Shown: positions 17,194 through 31,347 of the stretch, piece after piece
Position numbering within the stretch: position 1 is the stretch's first letter
How the letters are laid out: every line of letters starts with the position of its first letter
Source: Dirofilaria immitis
Taxonomy: Eukaryota; Nematoda; Chromadorea; Rhabditida; Onchocercidae
DNA length: 64,000 nt
Direction of reading: 5' to 3'
Assembly (NCBI GenBank): GCA_024305405.1
Contig: JAKNDB010000068.1
Location: 11,467,501 to 11,531,500 of the forward strand
Notes under the pieces: generated by a model
Seen by the model: only the letters and a program-made list of their open reading frames with translations
Told to the model about the DNA's origin: nothing
Database searches by the model: none
Position numbers and translations under genes: made by a program

Positions 17194-19690
17194 AGTCTAT
17201 GTCGATAGTGAAAAGTTCTGAAATTTATTAATAATAACTTAAATTTTTGTCGTTGGTAATTAATTTAAATAATTCGAGTTACGAACAATTCAGGTATCTA
17301 TGCAAAGATTTGAAATGCATGCAAATTTTTTGAAATTTGTCGTCAAAATCTCATTAATTATCACCGATATACATATATTAATATTTTTTTCTATCATATT
17401 TTTAATGATTAAAAAATCGGGAAAATATGACTCTATTTTGGTATACAACTCGAACTATTAAATTAATAAAATAATTTGAAGATTTAAATTATGCATAAAA
17501 TTTAAGAATATTAATAAAACATTTATTGGTGTAAAATTATGTTATTAATAAAAAAATGGATACATTATATTATCTAAAAAGAAAATAAAGTTATTTAATA
17601 TAAAATCTAAGCGTAATTAATTGAGCTTATAGAAAATCAAAAATTTAAATTATTTCAAAATTTTAACTTTGGAACGGAAAGGAAAAGAAGAATGCTAGTT
17701 GGTTAAATGTTGCGATTGCTTAATGAATTAAGACGAAAAGAAATCGTAATAATTTGGGAAGGAAAATTAGCGATCGGAAGGGATGTAAAATTAAACTAAC
17801 TAAACTTTCGGATTGTATTAGCTATTCTGTCCGATACGCAAAGTAATGTTGATGAGCGCTGTAAAGGAGAAGAAAAGATCAGATAAAAGAGATATTTATA
17901 AGCTTTGAGATGATCATCCTCATTCATCTGAAAATGAAATGTAAAGTCGTTTGAAGATGTGAATCTATTTTATGCAAATCTATTAGTTTGCTAGTCTTCT
18001 CTGGATATATTTATTCGATGATATTTATCATTGACATTATTATCAGACAGACTATTACACTCAAATATTCGAGAAACGATCAAATGCATTTCTCTACAAC
18101 TTAACAAATATTTCAAATTCTTTCAAAATGATGCATTATATATTTTCATACATTTATTCTTCATACTCAGATATGTCACAAACCTACGTAAATCCACGCA
18201 CGTCTGTACAAACAATAATATATATCAATTGATCCCACTTACGTATACCATACATATACAATATGTATTATCTGTTGCAAATTTCTTTTCTACATACACC
18301 TATGTAAATCTATGAAATACAAGCATACTTACATCTATACAGTCGTATCACGCTTATTTTAATTCTTTGAATGATTACATTATACATGTTACTCCACACA
18401 CTTTTATGCCGAAACACATATTCGTTACTTTTATGCCGAAACACAAAAATTTAATCAGATGTTTAAAAAAAAAAATATGCAAATTATATCCATGATTGTA
18501 ATTAATGGATTAATTATCATATCAGTAATTATAATTAAATGATTAGATTGAGTCATAAATTAAAAATTTTTACAAAGTATATGAATTAAAAGATATTTGA
18601 TTTAGTAATAAAATATATTAAATTAAATTAAATTGCTATAAGCGAAAAGAAATTATTTTAAGCTAAAATTATGAACTTTTTCCGCCATTTGTCAAAATAT
18701 TCTTTGTAAAATGCTGATAAAAAATGCAAATATAGCATATTTATGTATTCAATTATTATAAAATAATTACTATTATTTTTTTATTCATTATCATTCATAC
18801 ATATCATCAAGGAGCTTAATTTTATATTCAAAAAATTTTTTTTTATCATTTCTATCAGTTACTTCTACCGTAAACCACTCAATCTGAATCTATATTATTA
18901 TTCTTTATAATTATATCAATTTCTCAAATACCAGAATATTGGATTTTTGTTTATTTTTATTTTGTATTTTTCAATTTCAACTATGTTAAAGTGTCGTTTG
19001 AATTTCGCTTTATTTATAAAATTGTAAAGTTACAAAATTTATTTGTAAACAAATAGAAGAAAATGTTTGTGGATACATTTATTGAGCAAATTTTATTATC
19101 AAATATTGATCACCAATAATAAATTGGAAATATTACCGAAAAATTTCATTTCACAGCAAACTTTGTGATAAACATTCTAATAAAAATGCCCAAAATAAAG
19201 TAAAAATTACCAAACATAAACATTTCAAATATAAAGAAATTATTTTAGAGCATATTTATGTATAGAATTTAAAAGAATAATATTATAAATTTTAAATGTG
19301 AAATTTAACAAAATACAAATATATAAAAAAATCAATTATAGAACTAAAGCTTTAAGCGCCCAATAGTTCAAAAATAATCTGTAAAAAAATCAAAGCTAAG
19401 TGTTAAATTTCATGTTCAAATTAATATGAATAAGTTAAAGCGCTAATATCCTACAACAAATGAAATTGAAATAAAAAAGCGTTATTGTCGCATAATAATA
19501 AATTTCGAGCTAAAACAATAACTAATATCTATTTACTATATAATATCAGGGGAAAAAAAGATAGAGATCGCTTGAATGAATATAATTACCGGTTGCATCA
19601 ATCAAATATTATTTGCTCTGCAGGTGGAAAGAAGAAGTAAGGAAACAAACAAGCAGTGATACTTTATTATCATATCATATCACATTAATG
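17194..19690. other. Intergenic region upstream of troponin T
   Basis: This is the 5' flank of troponin T and the 3' flank of the F-BAR gene, both on the minus strand. It is AT-rich with small islands of higher GC near 17680-17880, which could hold promoter elements. The 94-codon frame at 18031-18315 (+) is low-complexity and family-less. Nothing else is supportable. Confidence 0.5.
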
Positions 19691-22600
19691 TTAACTATTA
19701 TTAGCAGATGCTACATATGACGTCGGGAATCGTCCAATTTTGTTGTTCATCTTTGATGTCACAATACTATTTCCATCAATCATTTGATTATTTGAAATGA
19801 TTTGTCCAATCATCCAATCATTACCAATTTTACCTTCCACTAAGACGCAATCACCTGCGTGAACATCTAATTCATCCTCTGTTGTAGCTGTAAAATCATA
19901 CAGGACACGGTAAATCCGTTTAATTGTTTCGCTATTACTGGTACACGTTGATGACGAGGTATTTTGCATATGTTGTGATTCATCGTATAACATCGAACGT
20001 GGAACAGCATATTGTTCTAATGGTTCACGTATTTCGTTAACAATCTATAAAAGAAAAATTTTTAAATTGCTACATTTCACGTAAATGCAAATATATCATT
20101 GAGCTTTTGCGTAAACATTTCTCATATTAAGTGTATAACATCTGTCCTTGTGTACAATTAATAGATAGACTAATATTATTAAGTTGATAGTATACGGTAA
20201 ATGGAGACTAATATTACTAAGTTGATAGTATACGGTAAATGGAGACTAATATTACTAAGTTGATAGTATACGGTAAATGGAGACTAATATTACTAAGTTG
20301 ATAATACACGGTAAATGGAGACTAATATTATTAAGTTGATAATATACGGTAAATGGAGACTAATATTATTAAGTTGATAGTATACGGTAAATGGAGACTA
20401 ATATTATTAAGTTGATAATATACGGTAAATGGAGACTAATATTATTAAGTTGATAATATACGGTAAATGGAGACTAATATTATTAAGTTGATAATATACG
20501 GTAAATGGAGACTAATATTATTAAGTTGATAATATACGGTAAATGGAGACTAATATTATTAAGTTGATAGCATACGGTAAATGGAAATTAATATTATTAA
20601 GTTGATAGCATACGATAGATAGATTTCATTATTTGATTTATAAAGATAAAAAGTTTAAATTTATAAATTTCATTAATTTCACTATTTCAAATAATTTTTT
20701 GCAAGAAAAAAGAATTCTTTGACGTAATCTTACGTATAACCACTCTAATAAGGTAAGTTTGTCATTAACTTAGTGTTCTTCTTACTAAATTGTGAAAATA
20801 ACTTTTTATAAAGATCTTACTGGCTCAATTTCATCTTCTATACTCGATGTTGTCGGTAAACTTGGCGCAGATGGTTTTTCATCATTTTCAAAATCATCCA
20901 AAGGTATCGCCAATACTGTTTGTGTCAAACCCTGAATTACAAAAAAAAAAAATAGTAATGAAACATTTTATCAATTACAATATTTGTTTAAAACAAATTA
21001 TTTTAAATATTTTTACTTTTACTTTCAATTTCTTTTTCCATTCACTTTTTCTTGCAAAACTTTCCTTCTTGAAAATCTCAAATTTCATTATAAAAATGAA
21101 ATTATATAAATTTACCATTTTATCCTTAAGTTTTTGTTGAAAACGCGCCAATCGATGATATTCTCTGTTTTGTGTGCCATCAATACTTTTCAACGATTCG
21201 TTCATTTTATAAATCAAATATTCCAGAAATTCGATATAACTCTTAAAAATCAAATCATGAAAAAATTTAGTAGATTTTGCATTTTGAAAAGAAATCATTT
21301 TTTTAGAATAATTTTTCTTCTAAAAACTAAATTATCTTGCATGTAGAATCTTTCATTAAGAATTTAATCGATTAGATCAGATTCTTATCGATTCCATCAG
21401 ATTCTTATCGATTCCATTAAATTTCTTATTAATTTTGCATTGTCGATATTTTTGTTTCTTTCCCTAATTTTTATCTATTCTGAAATATATTACAGAAATT
21501 AATAAATTGAGGCAAATACTTGATGGCGTTAATAATATAAATTGATATATGATAAGAGGGGCTAAATAGAATGAATTGATGATTTAATTTAACGTAACTA
21601 GTACGCATATTTCATGGCAGATCTTTTAATTTTTCATTTATTATTTTTGATTTAAAAGCAATCATCAAAATAATATCAATGAGATTCTAAAAATCAATCT
21701 AATTGCTTATATCAAATTAATAATTAATCCTGAAATTGATTTAAATCTGTGCTACTTATTGAGATATGTATAAATGAATATATCAGTAACAACTTATTAA
21801 AAAATTAATATAATAATTCAATGTTTTATCAGTATTATTTGATTACTGATGATATATTCCCAAGAATATTTCATTTCGATCTTTTCTACAGCAATCGTTC
21901 TTAAATTAAAAAAAAAAGAATTAATTCAAACATACACAATTCGTGGTACTAGCCGATGATGGCAATGTTGGATTTACTTCTAATTGAGTACGCTTCAAGT
22001 ATTCATGAAGTACCGCATTAATTCTCTCTAATGTCCAACGTCGTCGTTGTCCACCTATTATTTCAGCAAAATTTTCTGCCTAAAATAATATACAGTAATG
22101 ATTTGTTTTTGCTTAAACATCAATTTATTCTAATATTTATTCAAAAAAAAAAAGATTTAAATTCGATCTCTGATTGACTGATTGATTGATTTATCAATTT
22201 TTTGATTCTAATTTATGAAACATATGCTTATGTTATTGATTTAATATTTCTATAAAGTTTACAAATCGTTTATTCGCTTTATAATTAATTAAACTGGTAA
22301 TTAAGTAACAATAATCATTCTTATATGCATCCTGTACAATATATAAGTATTTTTATAGTTAATAAAGAGAAACAATAAAAATTATATAATGAACTTTATG
22401 TGATTCTAGAAATGACATAATATATTATATCTATTATATATATATATATAGTGATTACGTATTATATTTAATTTAAAATTATATTTTGATCATATTTCCG
22501 TAGATATACATACAACTACATATATATTGTATACCTATTGTATATTTATTGCTATAATAATAAAGATTATTACCATTTTACAATTAATTTATTACTTAAT

Positions 22601-25600
22601 TGACTATAAAGAATATTCAATTTATCTACCGTATGCATATCATGATAATAAAATTATGATTTATTAATTGCGTAATAAATAAAAATATTATTATTTGCAT
22701 AATTTATTACTGTTATTAATGATAATTACTATAATAATAATAAAGTTTATCGATAATAAAAATAATGAAGAAATTACGTTTTATAAGCAATAAATTTTAA
22801 ATTAAATTAAATTTTATTGATTAGTTTGAAAAAAAAAGAAAAGAAAAGCTAACATGAAAATCACATAAATATATTGTATGATTTGTTGAACAAATTGGTG
22901 TTAACATTGAAATTTGTTCATTTGGTTCCGCATTAATCGCATCATTTAAAGCATTTATACAACGCTCGAACATCTATAAAATCAACCTTTTATCGATTTC
23001 TAAATTCTTATCATTCATCAATCAAAAAGAATGCAAAAAAAGATAAAAAGAGAAGGACAAAGAATGCAATATTAAAAAAAAAGGTTTTTGAACTATGCAT
23101 TAATAAATGATAGAATGATATCTTTTATTTGATAAAAAAAAAATCTTTTAAAGTTACCGCATGAATAACCTTTGCATTAATTTAAATAACCTTCGGTAAT
23201 AAAACTGCAATGTTTTTGAAATATTGCACTTAATATTTTAAATAAATTAAAAAAAAAAATTTTTTGAAAGTTTTTATATGCAATTAAATTTAATTTTTAA
23301 AGCTAAAAAGAAAGGAGTATTTCATTAATTAATTATACTGTTATAGGAAATAATTAAAAGTACATAGGATGAAGAGATAAGAGGAAGGGAAAAGGAAATG
23401 TTTTAAAATTGAATGAATATAAAATTTAGATTAAGACGATGGAATAATGAAAATGATCAACAATGGATAATTTTTCATCATAATAATTATTCATCAAATT
23501 ACTAATTAATCAATGTTCATTTAATAATTTTAATAAATAAAATATTGAAAGTAAGCAAATGTGAAATAAAAATTGTAATTTAAAGAAGTTTAATTAATGC
23601 GATACTTGAAAAGCATGAAAGAGTAATTTTACCATGTTTAAATTTGGCCCTAATTGAGAAATTTTCCGTTGAAATCGTCCAAGCGCTGTTTGACAATGTG
23701 CTAAGCGTTGTTTTTCAACAACTTCCAAATATTCAACACCTTTACGGAGTACGCCATCCGTTAAACGTCGTTGTCGTTCAGTCGCTATCGTTTCCTCAAT
23801 ATATGCTTGTTCCTGTTTCATCACTTGTTCTAACAATTTCCGCTTTTTCACCGATAACTAACAAAACAAATGAGGAAAAGAGGAAAAGAAAGGAAATAAT
23901 TAATGGGTAGGATAATTAATTAATATTAGAATTTCAATAGTTTTTTTATTTTATGTTAAAGAAAGTTTACTTCTTTTTTAAATTAAATTTAAAATTACTT
24001 TAAATAAAAAGAAAAAAGTAAAGTAAAGATTAAAATTTTTCAGGCATGATCCATTATTTATCATCGTTACTATTAATAATTTTTGTAAATTGTAATGAAA
24101 TCAGAAAAAAAAATTGAAAAAATTGAATGCAATTTGATAAGATAAAATCAGCAATATTAGATTATACTTTACCTGTCTCGAATAATAAATGAATAATGAG
24201 AGAGAATGCTAATTAAAACTACTAATACTATCATAATAAAATGAATAATGAGAGAGAATGCTAATTAAAACTACTAATACTATCATAATTATTATCATTA
24301 TTATTACGATTTATTAATAAGACAATATAAATAATAGTAATTATTATTATTCTCACTAAAAAGTGATAAATTCTAAAAACCTTGATATTTGACATATTGT
24401 CATTATCGATGAGCTGTTCAACCTTTTCAAGATCACGACTGGAACTATGAAGTAGACGTTTGATTTTCGATAATTCATCACGTTTGGAGGTTAAAAACGT
24501 AATTCACGATTTGCTAACTGTTCTGTCTGCAATAAAAGCTATTTCTTTAAATAATATACGACAAGCATGCATCAATTTTCAAATAGAAAAAAATTACAAA
24601 TAAGAAAAGCGTCTTTTATTATTTGAGATATAATTGTGATTAATGAAGAAAGAATTTAAAAGAAGAAATTATAAAAGAAGAAAAATTATTCATTTAATTT
24701 GCTATATATTAAAAGTTTTTGTTCAAAAATCAAAAATAAATATGTATATTTAGTATAGTACGAAATGGAAAAATGACAAGATTAGGAGAAAATTGATAAG
24801 ATATGATAAGTACTGATTGAATAGCATAGAATATTCTGAATTCTGATAATTTCATACGGTAATCAAAATATTGCCAATATGTTTGAAGTTTTGCTGAATG
24901 TTTTCCTTTTGTGAAATAACAAAAATATATATGAAATATGTATTATACAGAAAACTGGAATTAAACTAAATACCGCGCGAATTGTCCTATATTGGGAATT
25001 AAAAATAGCCCGAAGAGGTTGTACAATATCATCAGTTATAGCTGAGCCAAGATTGCTGCAAATATTATATTTTTAATTAATATTTTTGCTGAAATATATG
25101 AATGATTCATTGTAACATTTACATGGCAAATCTATAATCGATCAAAAGCGAATTTGAAATTTGATTTTTTAAACAAAAAAAAATAAATTTGTTCAAGTAT
25201 TTATTTATCAAATAACATAACATAATTGCTATCATAAAAATCGATCAATGATCCGATGAAATTTCAATCTACCTGTGTATACTTGCTTGAGCATCAAACT
25301 GATCAGCAACATAACTCCATGCATGATCGATAATCCTTTAAAAAAAACATTTCATCCATCGATTGATCTATGCAACAAATCAATAATTGCTTGAAACTAA
25401 ATTTTCAATTAAATGTTATTTTAAATCTATCAAAGGAATATAGTCTCCTGGAACGACTAATGACCTCTTAGAATGATAACTATCAGTAGTGTCCGGTCAT
25501 TCAGCGATAACTTTCTTTTTGGCATAACTTGTATACGTATCGATACAAATTGATAATTAATACGGTATGTTTATTTTATTCAATAGTTTAATATAAATTT

Positions 25601-27184
25601 AATAAATTTTCAATTTCACCAAATACTAAATTTTATTCTATTCTCATAGCCATGATAATTATAAAAACATGATATAATTAATTGTCAATATCGTGTTTTA
25701 AATGAATTTTAAAATATATAAAGTTGAAGATTCTTAGCATAATATACAAATAAATTAAAATTTTTGTACAGTTAAATGAAAGTATTTTAACAAATGCATA
25801 TGTTGATAATAAAAACAAAACAGAAGTCTTTTAAATATATAATGATAAGTGTTTGAAATTTTTAACGCATAAATAAACATATATATATATATATATTTGC
25901 TGATTCATTTCCATGTAAAAAAATTATTTACTTGTTTATGTTTATTTGTCTATATATGTATATATAAGTTAAAACTTTAAGGTGCAACGAACTTTTGAAC
26001 TTAATTAAAAATTTAAGACTTAAATTAATATTTAAATTACGCGTATATATACATGCCCACATCTCTGCAATATTTCTAATGAAAGTTTTCCTCATTCACT
26101 GATATATTTTTATACGAAAATAGATTTCTATTTAATATAGCACAATCGTTTTGTATTTGCCAACGATTACTAAAATATATTAATATTCCCAAATAATCAT
26201 CACCAATATGAAATTTAATTAACGAAATAAAAGTAAGATTTGCGACGTTTACTACGAACGAAATCTGATAATATAAATGACATATCGCACATATACATAT
26301 ATTTGTTGCATATATGCGGTTATCAATATATTTTTGAGTAAATAATTAAATGTTGTAGGATTATGGCAAATAAATATACAAAAGTTCCAATGAAAGAAAC
26401 AAATTTTTTTAGATAAATTGTGAAATTTTCAACTGAATAAATTAGGGATGAATGAGTCGAAATATTTACGCAAAGAAAAAGAGTATCGTAAACCAAAATA
26501 AATATTCAATTATTCGAAATTAATGAGTAATGAGTAAAATTATATAGCAGTAATAATTAATTAATGGTATATAAAAAGGAATAACTTTATATATAAACCT
26601 TTTCTGATCAGAATATTTCAAAATACATCGAGCAGACTTAAACAAAAATTTGCATATTCATAAAAATAAATCATTTCTTTTAATTGAATTTTAATTTGGC
26701 GACAGTTCGACTAAGCAGTTGAATTGTCGTTAATTTAAAAGTTATAAAAACAAACTTAAAATAAATTGTAAGTATCGAAAATGTTTATAATGAATTTTAT
26801 AAATAGAAGCTTAAATTAAAATTGAAAAAAATTACCCAGGTGATTTCTGTTGAAACTTTATGCAATCTTGATGACAATTTTTGCATTGTTTTTGAATATG
26901 CAAAATCCAATGAAGCTCTAGAATATAAATCAAAAAAAACAGCTGAAGTCTGAAATGTTCTGCTTGGAAGTATTGATTAACCTTTTTTAAATTTCTATGA
27001 GATAAAATTTTTGCATAATTGTATGAAAATTTTCAAAATAAAAATACCTTTCATCAAAAATTGAAATGATTTCTCGTAATATTTCGTTATTGCTATAAAC
27101 AAGCTGTCGCAATTGAGGAAATGCTGTTGGAGTCTTAAATATGGGAGAATTATCGAAAGCACAAAAACTTTTATAAAATTCCAT
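19691..27184 (-). CDS. F-BAR and SH3 domain protein, nostrin type
   Basis: Exons in transcript order: 27048-27184, 26836-26917, 25273-25335, 24974-25055, 24381-24526, 23633-23857, 22854-22973, 21936-22079, 21116-21241, 20821-20931, 19691-20044. The start MEFYKSFCAFDN leads into an FCH/F-BAR domain of about 250 residues (ERASLDFAYSKTMQKLSSRL, DHAWSYVADQFDAQA, then the coiled-coil VEYLEVVEKQRLAHCQTALG). A helical linker follows, and the C-terminus has an SH3 domain (YRVLYDFTATTEDELDVHAG ... GRFPTSYV). This order and the ~530-aa length fit nostrin, a membrane-curving adaptor in endocytosis and vesicle traffic. One -1 break lies at 24493-24497 (five A, six needed). The phase between the exons ending 26836 and starting 25335 does not match, so one more base error or an unseen micro-exon is likely. 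The start may not be the true N-terminus. Confidence 0.85.
20167..20620. repeat. 38-bp minisatellite, about 12 copies
   Basis: A head-to-tail array whose unit begins agactaatattattaagttg and ends tatacggtaaatgg. Copies differ by a few transitions (attact/attatt, gatagt/gataat). It sits in the last intron of the F-BAR/SH3 gene, between the exons ending at 20821 and starting at 20044. The last copies (from about 20580) are more diverged. It is not coding. Confidence 0.95.
24189..24292. repeat. Exact 52-bp tandem duplication
   Basis: The segment starting atgaataatgagagagaatg at 24189 is repeated without change from 24241. It lies in the F-BAR gene intron between the exons ending 23857 and starting 24381. 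Perfect identity suggests a recent duplication or an assembly duplication. Confidence 0.85.
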
Positions 27185-30100
27185 CTTCGATAAATTTCAA
27201 ACTTTTTCAGTTTCTTGTTTATATCCAACAAAATTTGCAGAATCAAAAATCAATAACGCAAGTTTTTAATCGTATCGTATAATTTAATAAAATTACTCTG
27301 TGTAAATTTCAGTGAGCATACAAATTGCCTAAAACTTAGTTATATATAAGCTTTTAAATTTAAAAATTTAAAAAATTCTTCCACAATAAATTTTGAGATT
27401 TAATCAGAATATTTATGATAACGAAATTATTTTTCGTTTTATTTTCTTTTATTTCATTTTTTGTTTTTCATATTTTCATTTTAATATTTGCATGAAATAG
27501 AAATGATATTAGCAAATATTCAATATTTGATTCGATGGGAATCATTAAGCATAATCAGTCAATGAATATATGTATACTGATTAACTGATAAATATTAACA
27601 TATTGATGACAACTAATATAATTATTTCGTCATTTCCATTACAATTTCTTTTTTATTTTTTTATTCTTCATTAATTTATCGATTTAAAATTTAGCAATTC
27701 AACTACCTATCAACAATATTTAATTTAATCCTATTGGGTGAAGAAAGTTTATATTTGTTTAATGAACATTCAACTTATGAAATATTTTACTAATTCTTGA
27801 AAATTAAATCTTCATATCTAACCTTTCAACTTTTCCCTTTCTTTTTAGTCGGATTTTTTTTTTTTAAATTCCAAAGATTAATTTTTCGTTAAATTTCTGT
27901 AAAATTTAGATATATAAGCATAGAAAATTTTACAAACTTCATTTTGTTCTAAAAACTCTTAAGTTTCATAACTTTAAAGATATTGTCAAATATATAATAT
28001 GATTAATATAAAGAAATACATAGTTCATACTTATGATTTAATTGTACTGCCATGCACTCTTTATTAATTTTTTTCTTATATAATTATCATTAAAAATAGA
28101 ATCATTAAAGAACCTAATCAATCGTTACAAACCAGATCAATCACTGACAAACCAATTTAGCATGATTAATTCAGTAGTCTAATGACGATTGATCTGTTAA
28201 CATAGTAAAACTTTACAAAAGTGATTAACGATCGGATTAATCGTGCATAGTCAATCATATTAGTATTATAAAATGTATTGTCAATGACTACTTTGTATAA
28301 TGTATTATACAAAGTAGTCATTGACTTTACAGGTCAGATAAAAATTTTTTTTTAAATTAATTAAGTTTAATTCTTTCCTCTTTTTAACTCTCTTTATAGC
28401 AATCTATGGAATAAATAAGTATGTAAGTTGTTGAAAGAATAACTTTCTTCTCGTTTCTTTTTCCATTTAATTTTTTTGAATGAAATTATATCAATATTAC
28501 TGTCATTAACCAACTTTAATGTTTCCATTTTAGTATAAAGAATTTGTTTATCAAACAAATATTTAATATTAACCATTCTGATGAATCATTCTTTCATTTT
28601 AGTCACAATTCATTTAAAAACACTTCAAATGTTCTTCACACATGTATTAAATAAGAATTTTTATTTGCACAAATTATTTACAATTAATAAATTTGTACTG
28701 TTGTTTATATAAATTGCTTATTCTTTTGTTTACAATTATAATTCCAAAACGATATAATAAAGATTGAAAATTTTCCATCATTTAATCGAATTTCCTAAAT
28801 ATCTCGGTCAAATTTCCCATTGTTTAATTGAATATCTTAAATATGTCGGTAATGATTCGTCATATACTAAATTTAAATTTTAGTGTTACAATAGATATCA
28901 TTTTACCAATAGATAATCTAATCTAATGATTATCTATTGATAAAATTATTCGAATAAAATCATTGATTATTTATTTCAAATATTTGGTATTCAAAATAAT
29001 TTTTTTCCGAGAAAACATAAGTTTTTAATTCCAAATGCTTAAATTTTAATTGTTTTTTGTTCTTAAAATAAAGATACTAAAAAAAGAATAATTTTATTTA
29101 TTTGCAAGCAGAATTTTCAAAAAATTTTATTCTAATTATATCCCAAAAAATAAATTACAATAATATTAAATATTATTTTGTAAAATTTCTCGTCTATTCA
29201 TATGAAGGTCAATAAAATTTTGTTTATTTTTCAATCTTTTTTTAAAAAATCTTTTTTCATGCAATTTTTAAAAATATTTTTCAATTATCACAACAAAGTA
29301 AAAAATGAAAAAAATGCTTTTTCTGTGAGATAATTTAATAGCAAATTAAAAATATTAATAAGCATTCACTGCATATTTATTTTTAACACTTTGAGGTTAT
29401 CAATTCTAAGGATTGTTCAAAAATATAATATAAAATAAATAATTTTGTTAAACAAAGTAATTTTGTATTTTAAACGAAAAGAAAACTATTACTTAAAAAC
29501 TTTATGCAAACAATGCTGAAATTAATTTAATTAAAAATGCTTAATTTAAATTAGAACTTATTATTCGGCGATGTGAAAATTGAGGAAAAGACAGAAGGAA
29601 AAGAAAAATCATTGCAAAAATTTATTTTATATGTCAATGATACTGTTAAATATGAAAACTAATTTAGACGATTATTTTGATTTGATTTATTTGTTAAATT
29701 AGGCTATCGATAGTTTCATCTTTAAGATAATAACCTAAAATATTTTGTTATGATTAGATTGATCTGCTTGACAATGTATGAAGAAAATAATGAAAAGGAA
29801 TTGGGATTTTTTTCGTCTTTTAGACATACGATATTTCATCAATTCTTATCAGCTTGATCATGGAAGGTTAACAGAGTTTATCGACTAAATATATCGATAA
29901 AAAAGAATGTAGAACATTCTTTTTATTAAAATTTGAGCATTCTTAAATTATTTCTCTATTATTTTTAAAAGTTATCGTAAAATTTGAAAATTTTCAATTT
30001 CAGATGTATAATTTATATATTTAAAAGAAAATTGGCTTTTTTCTTTCCCTAATTTATGTTATGTTCAATTTAATATTTTTTTATTCTTTGCAAATTTTCC

Positions 30101-31149
30101 GAATATTTTTCATTTTTTTATCTTAAACAAATTTCTTAATAATAACAGTATAAGTATCATAATGCTAAATTATTCTAATGTAAAAATCAAAAAAATAATA
30201 AAACATATCGTTTGTTTTTGAGGTCTAAATATTATTAATAAATTATAATAAATTATCTGATAATATTCGAGAAAATTTTGGATAAATGATGAAGAAAATA
30301 AAGTTTTAAATTCGAATTATTAACAATCATTTTGCCGGAAATAGAAGTACAGTTTTTCTACAGTCTTTCAATGGCATATTGCAATTTCATGAAAGTACTG
30401 AATGTCCTAAAAGTACTACTAAATTCAGAATTTTATTTTGCTAGCTGGAATCGAACAACTAGATGTTGTTTAGATATTGCATATCTCAGAATAGTTTTTC
30501 TCCTATTTCTGAATTAATAATCATTGAATATCAAGCGAAAATATCGATACCATCTTAACCTATATTTAAGGTTTTAGGTCACAAAATATTATTCATTTCA
30601 TACTAGAAAATTTCATAGTTTAATTAATTTTATCCTTTTATGAATATTTTAATAATATATTTTCATTTGCAAAATGATTGATTAATTCATTTCCAATAAT
30701 GTATCAATAATTCCAAATTATATCTCAGTTTCTGCTCAAAAGAAAAAGAATAGAAAGAAAAAGAAATTTCCAACAAAATTTGCACAAATATTTTAAGATA
30801 TAAATAAAATTAAATAGTGCAAAAGGATAATAGTAATACTTCCTTTTAATACTGGAGATTAATAATAGGAAATATTCAATGTTTTGTTAATTAATCTAAT
30901 TAAAAATTCCAATTCTTAATTCTTTCATTTTCCACTCCATTCATATTCTCTCTTCCACAGACTCACTGAATTTCTACAATCTTCCATAGAATTTAAATTA
31001 TAAAATGAAATGATTAAAATCAATCTCATAAATGTGATAAAAATCAAATTTAAACTTAAATTTTAGATGACGAATTAAATCAATAATATTTAAATTTAAA
31101 TGATGGAATAGTTCGATGAATTCAATTTAAAATTTTATTTAGAAATTTA
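27185..31149. other. Gene-poor AT-rich stretch upstream of the F-BAR gene
   Basis: About 4 kb with no family-like exon on either strand. It may be a 5' intron of the F-BAR gene if the candidate exon at 31150-31347 belongs to it. It contains a perfect 22-bp inverted repeat at 28280-28325 and a 12-bp one near 28908-28940. Confidence 0.5.
28280..28325. repeat. Perfect 22-bp inverted repeat with 2-nt spacer
   Basis: Arms 28280-28301 and 28304-28325 are exact reverse complements, starting gtcaatgactactttg and separated by gt. This would form a near-perfect hairpin or cruciform. No terminal motifs or target-site duplication are clear, so I do not call it a transposon. Confidence 0.9.
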
Positions 31150-31347
31150 TCAGAAATGAAAAAAACTTGCAGAAAATTTGTTGAGTAGCATAGATTGTTG
31201 ATGTATTGTTGGCAAATCGACCAATGATAATTGTGATTTCGATAAGCCATTAAATAGTGATCCACGTGAAAGGGAACGTCGTAACCGTGACATACGACTA
31301 TGCATTTTGCCGAACTTTCCCTTTTTGTTTTTGCCTTCTACTTTCAT
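31150..31347 (-). CDS. Candidate isolated exon, Ser/Arg-rich, unknown protein
   Basis: A 65-codon frame starting MKVEGKNKKGKFGKMHSR, followed by a basic serine-rich stretch (RLRRSLSRGSLFNGL) that looks like kinase or 14-3-3 target sites. Its codon use resembles real exons here and not the AT background. A possible donor (gcaa then gttttt) lies near 31175, after which the frame turns to low complexity. It could be a 5' exon of the F-BAR/SH3 gene about 4 kb downstream, or the first exon of another gene. I do not recognise the family. Confidence 0.4.
   Translation of the reverse strand: MKVEGKNKKGKFGKMHSRMSRLRRSLSRGSLFNGLSKSQLSLVDLPTIHQQSMLLNKFSASFFHF

Noticed and set aside
18031..18315. 94-codon plus-strand frame
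   Set aside because: AT-driven composition, no domain features, no supporting splice context.
28280..28325. Palindrome as a miniature transposon
   Set aside because: No internal sequence, no terminal repeat-plus-target duplication, and only one copy seen in the window.
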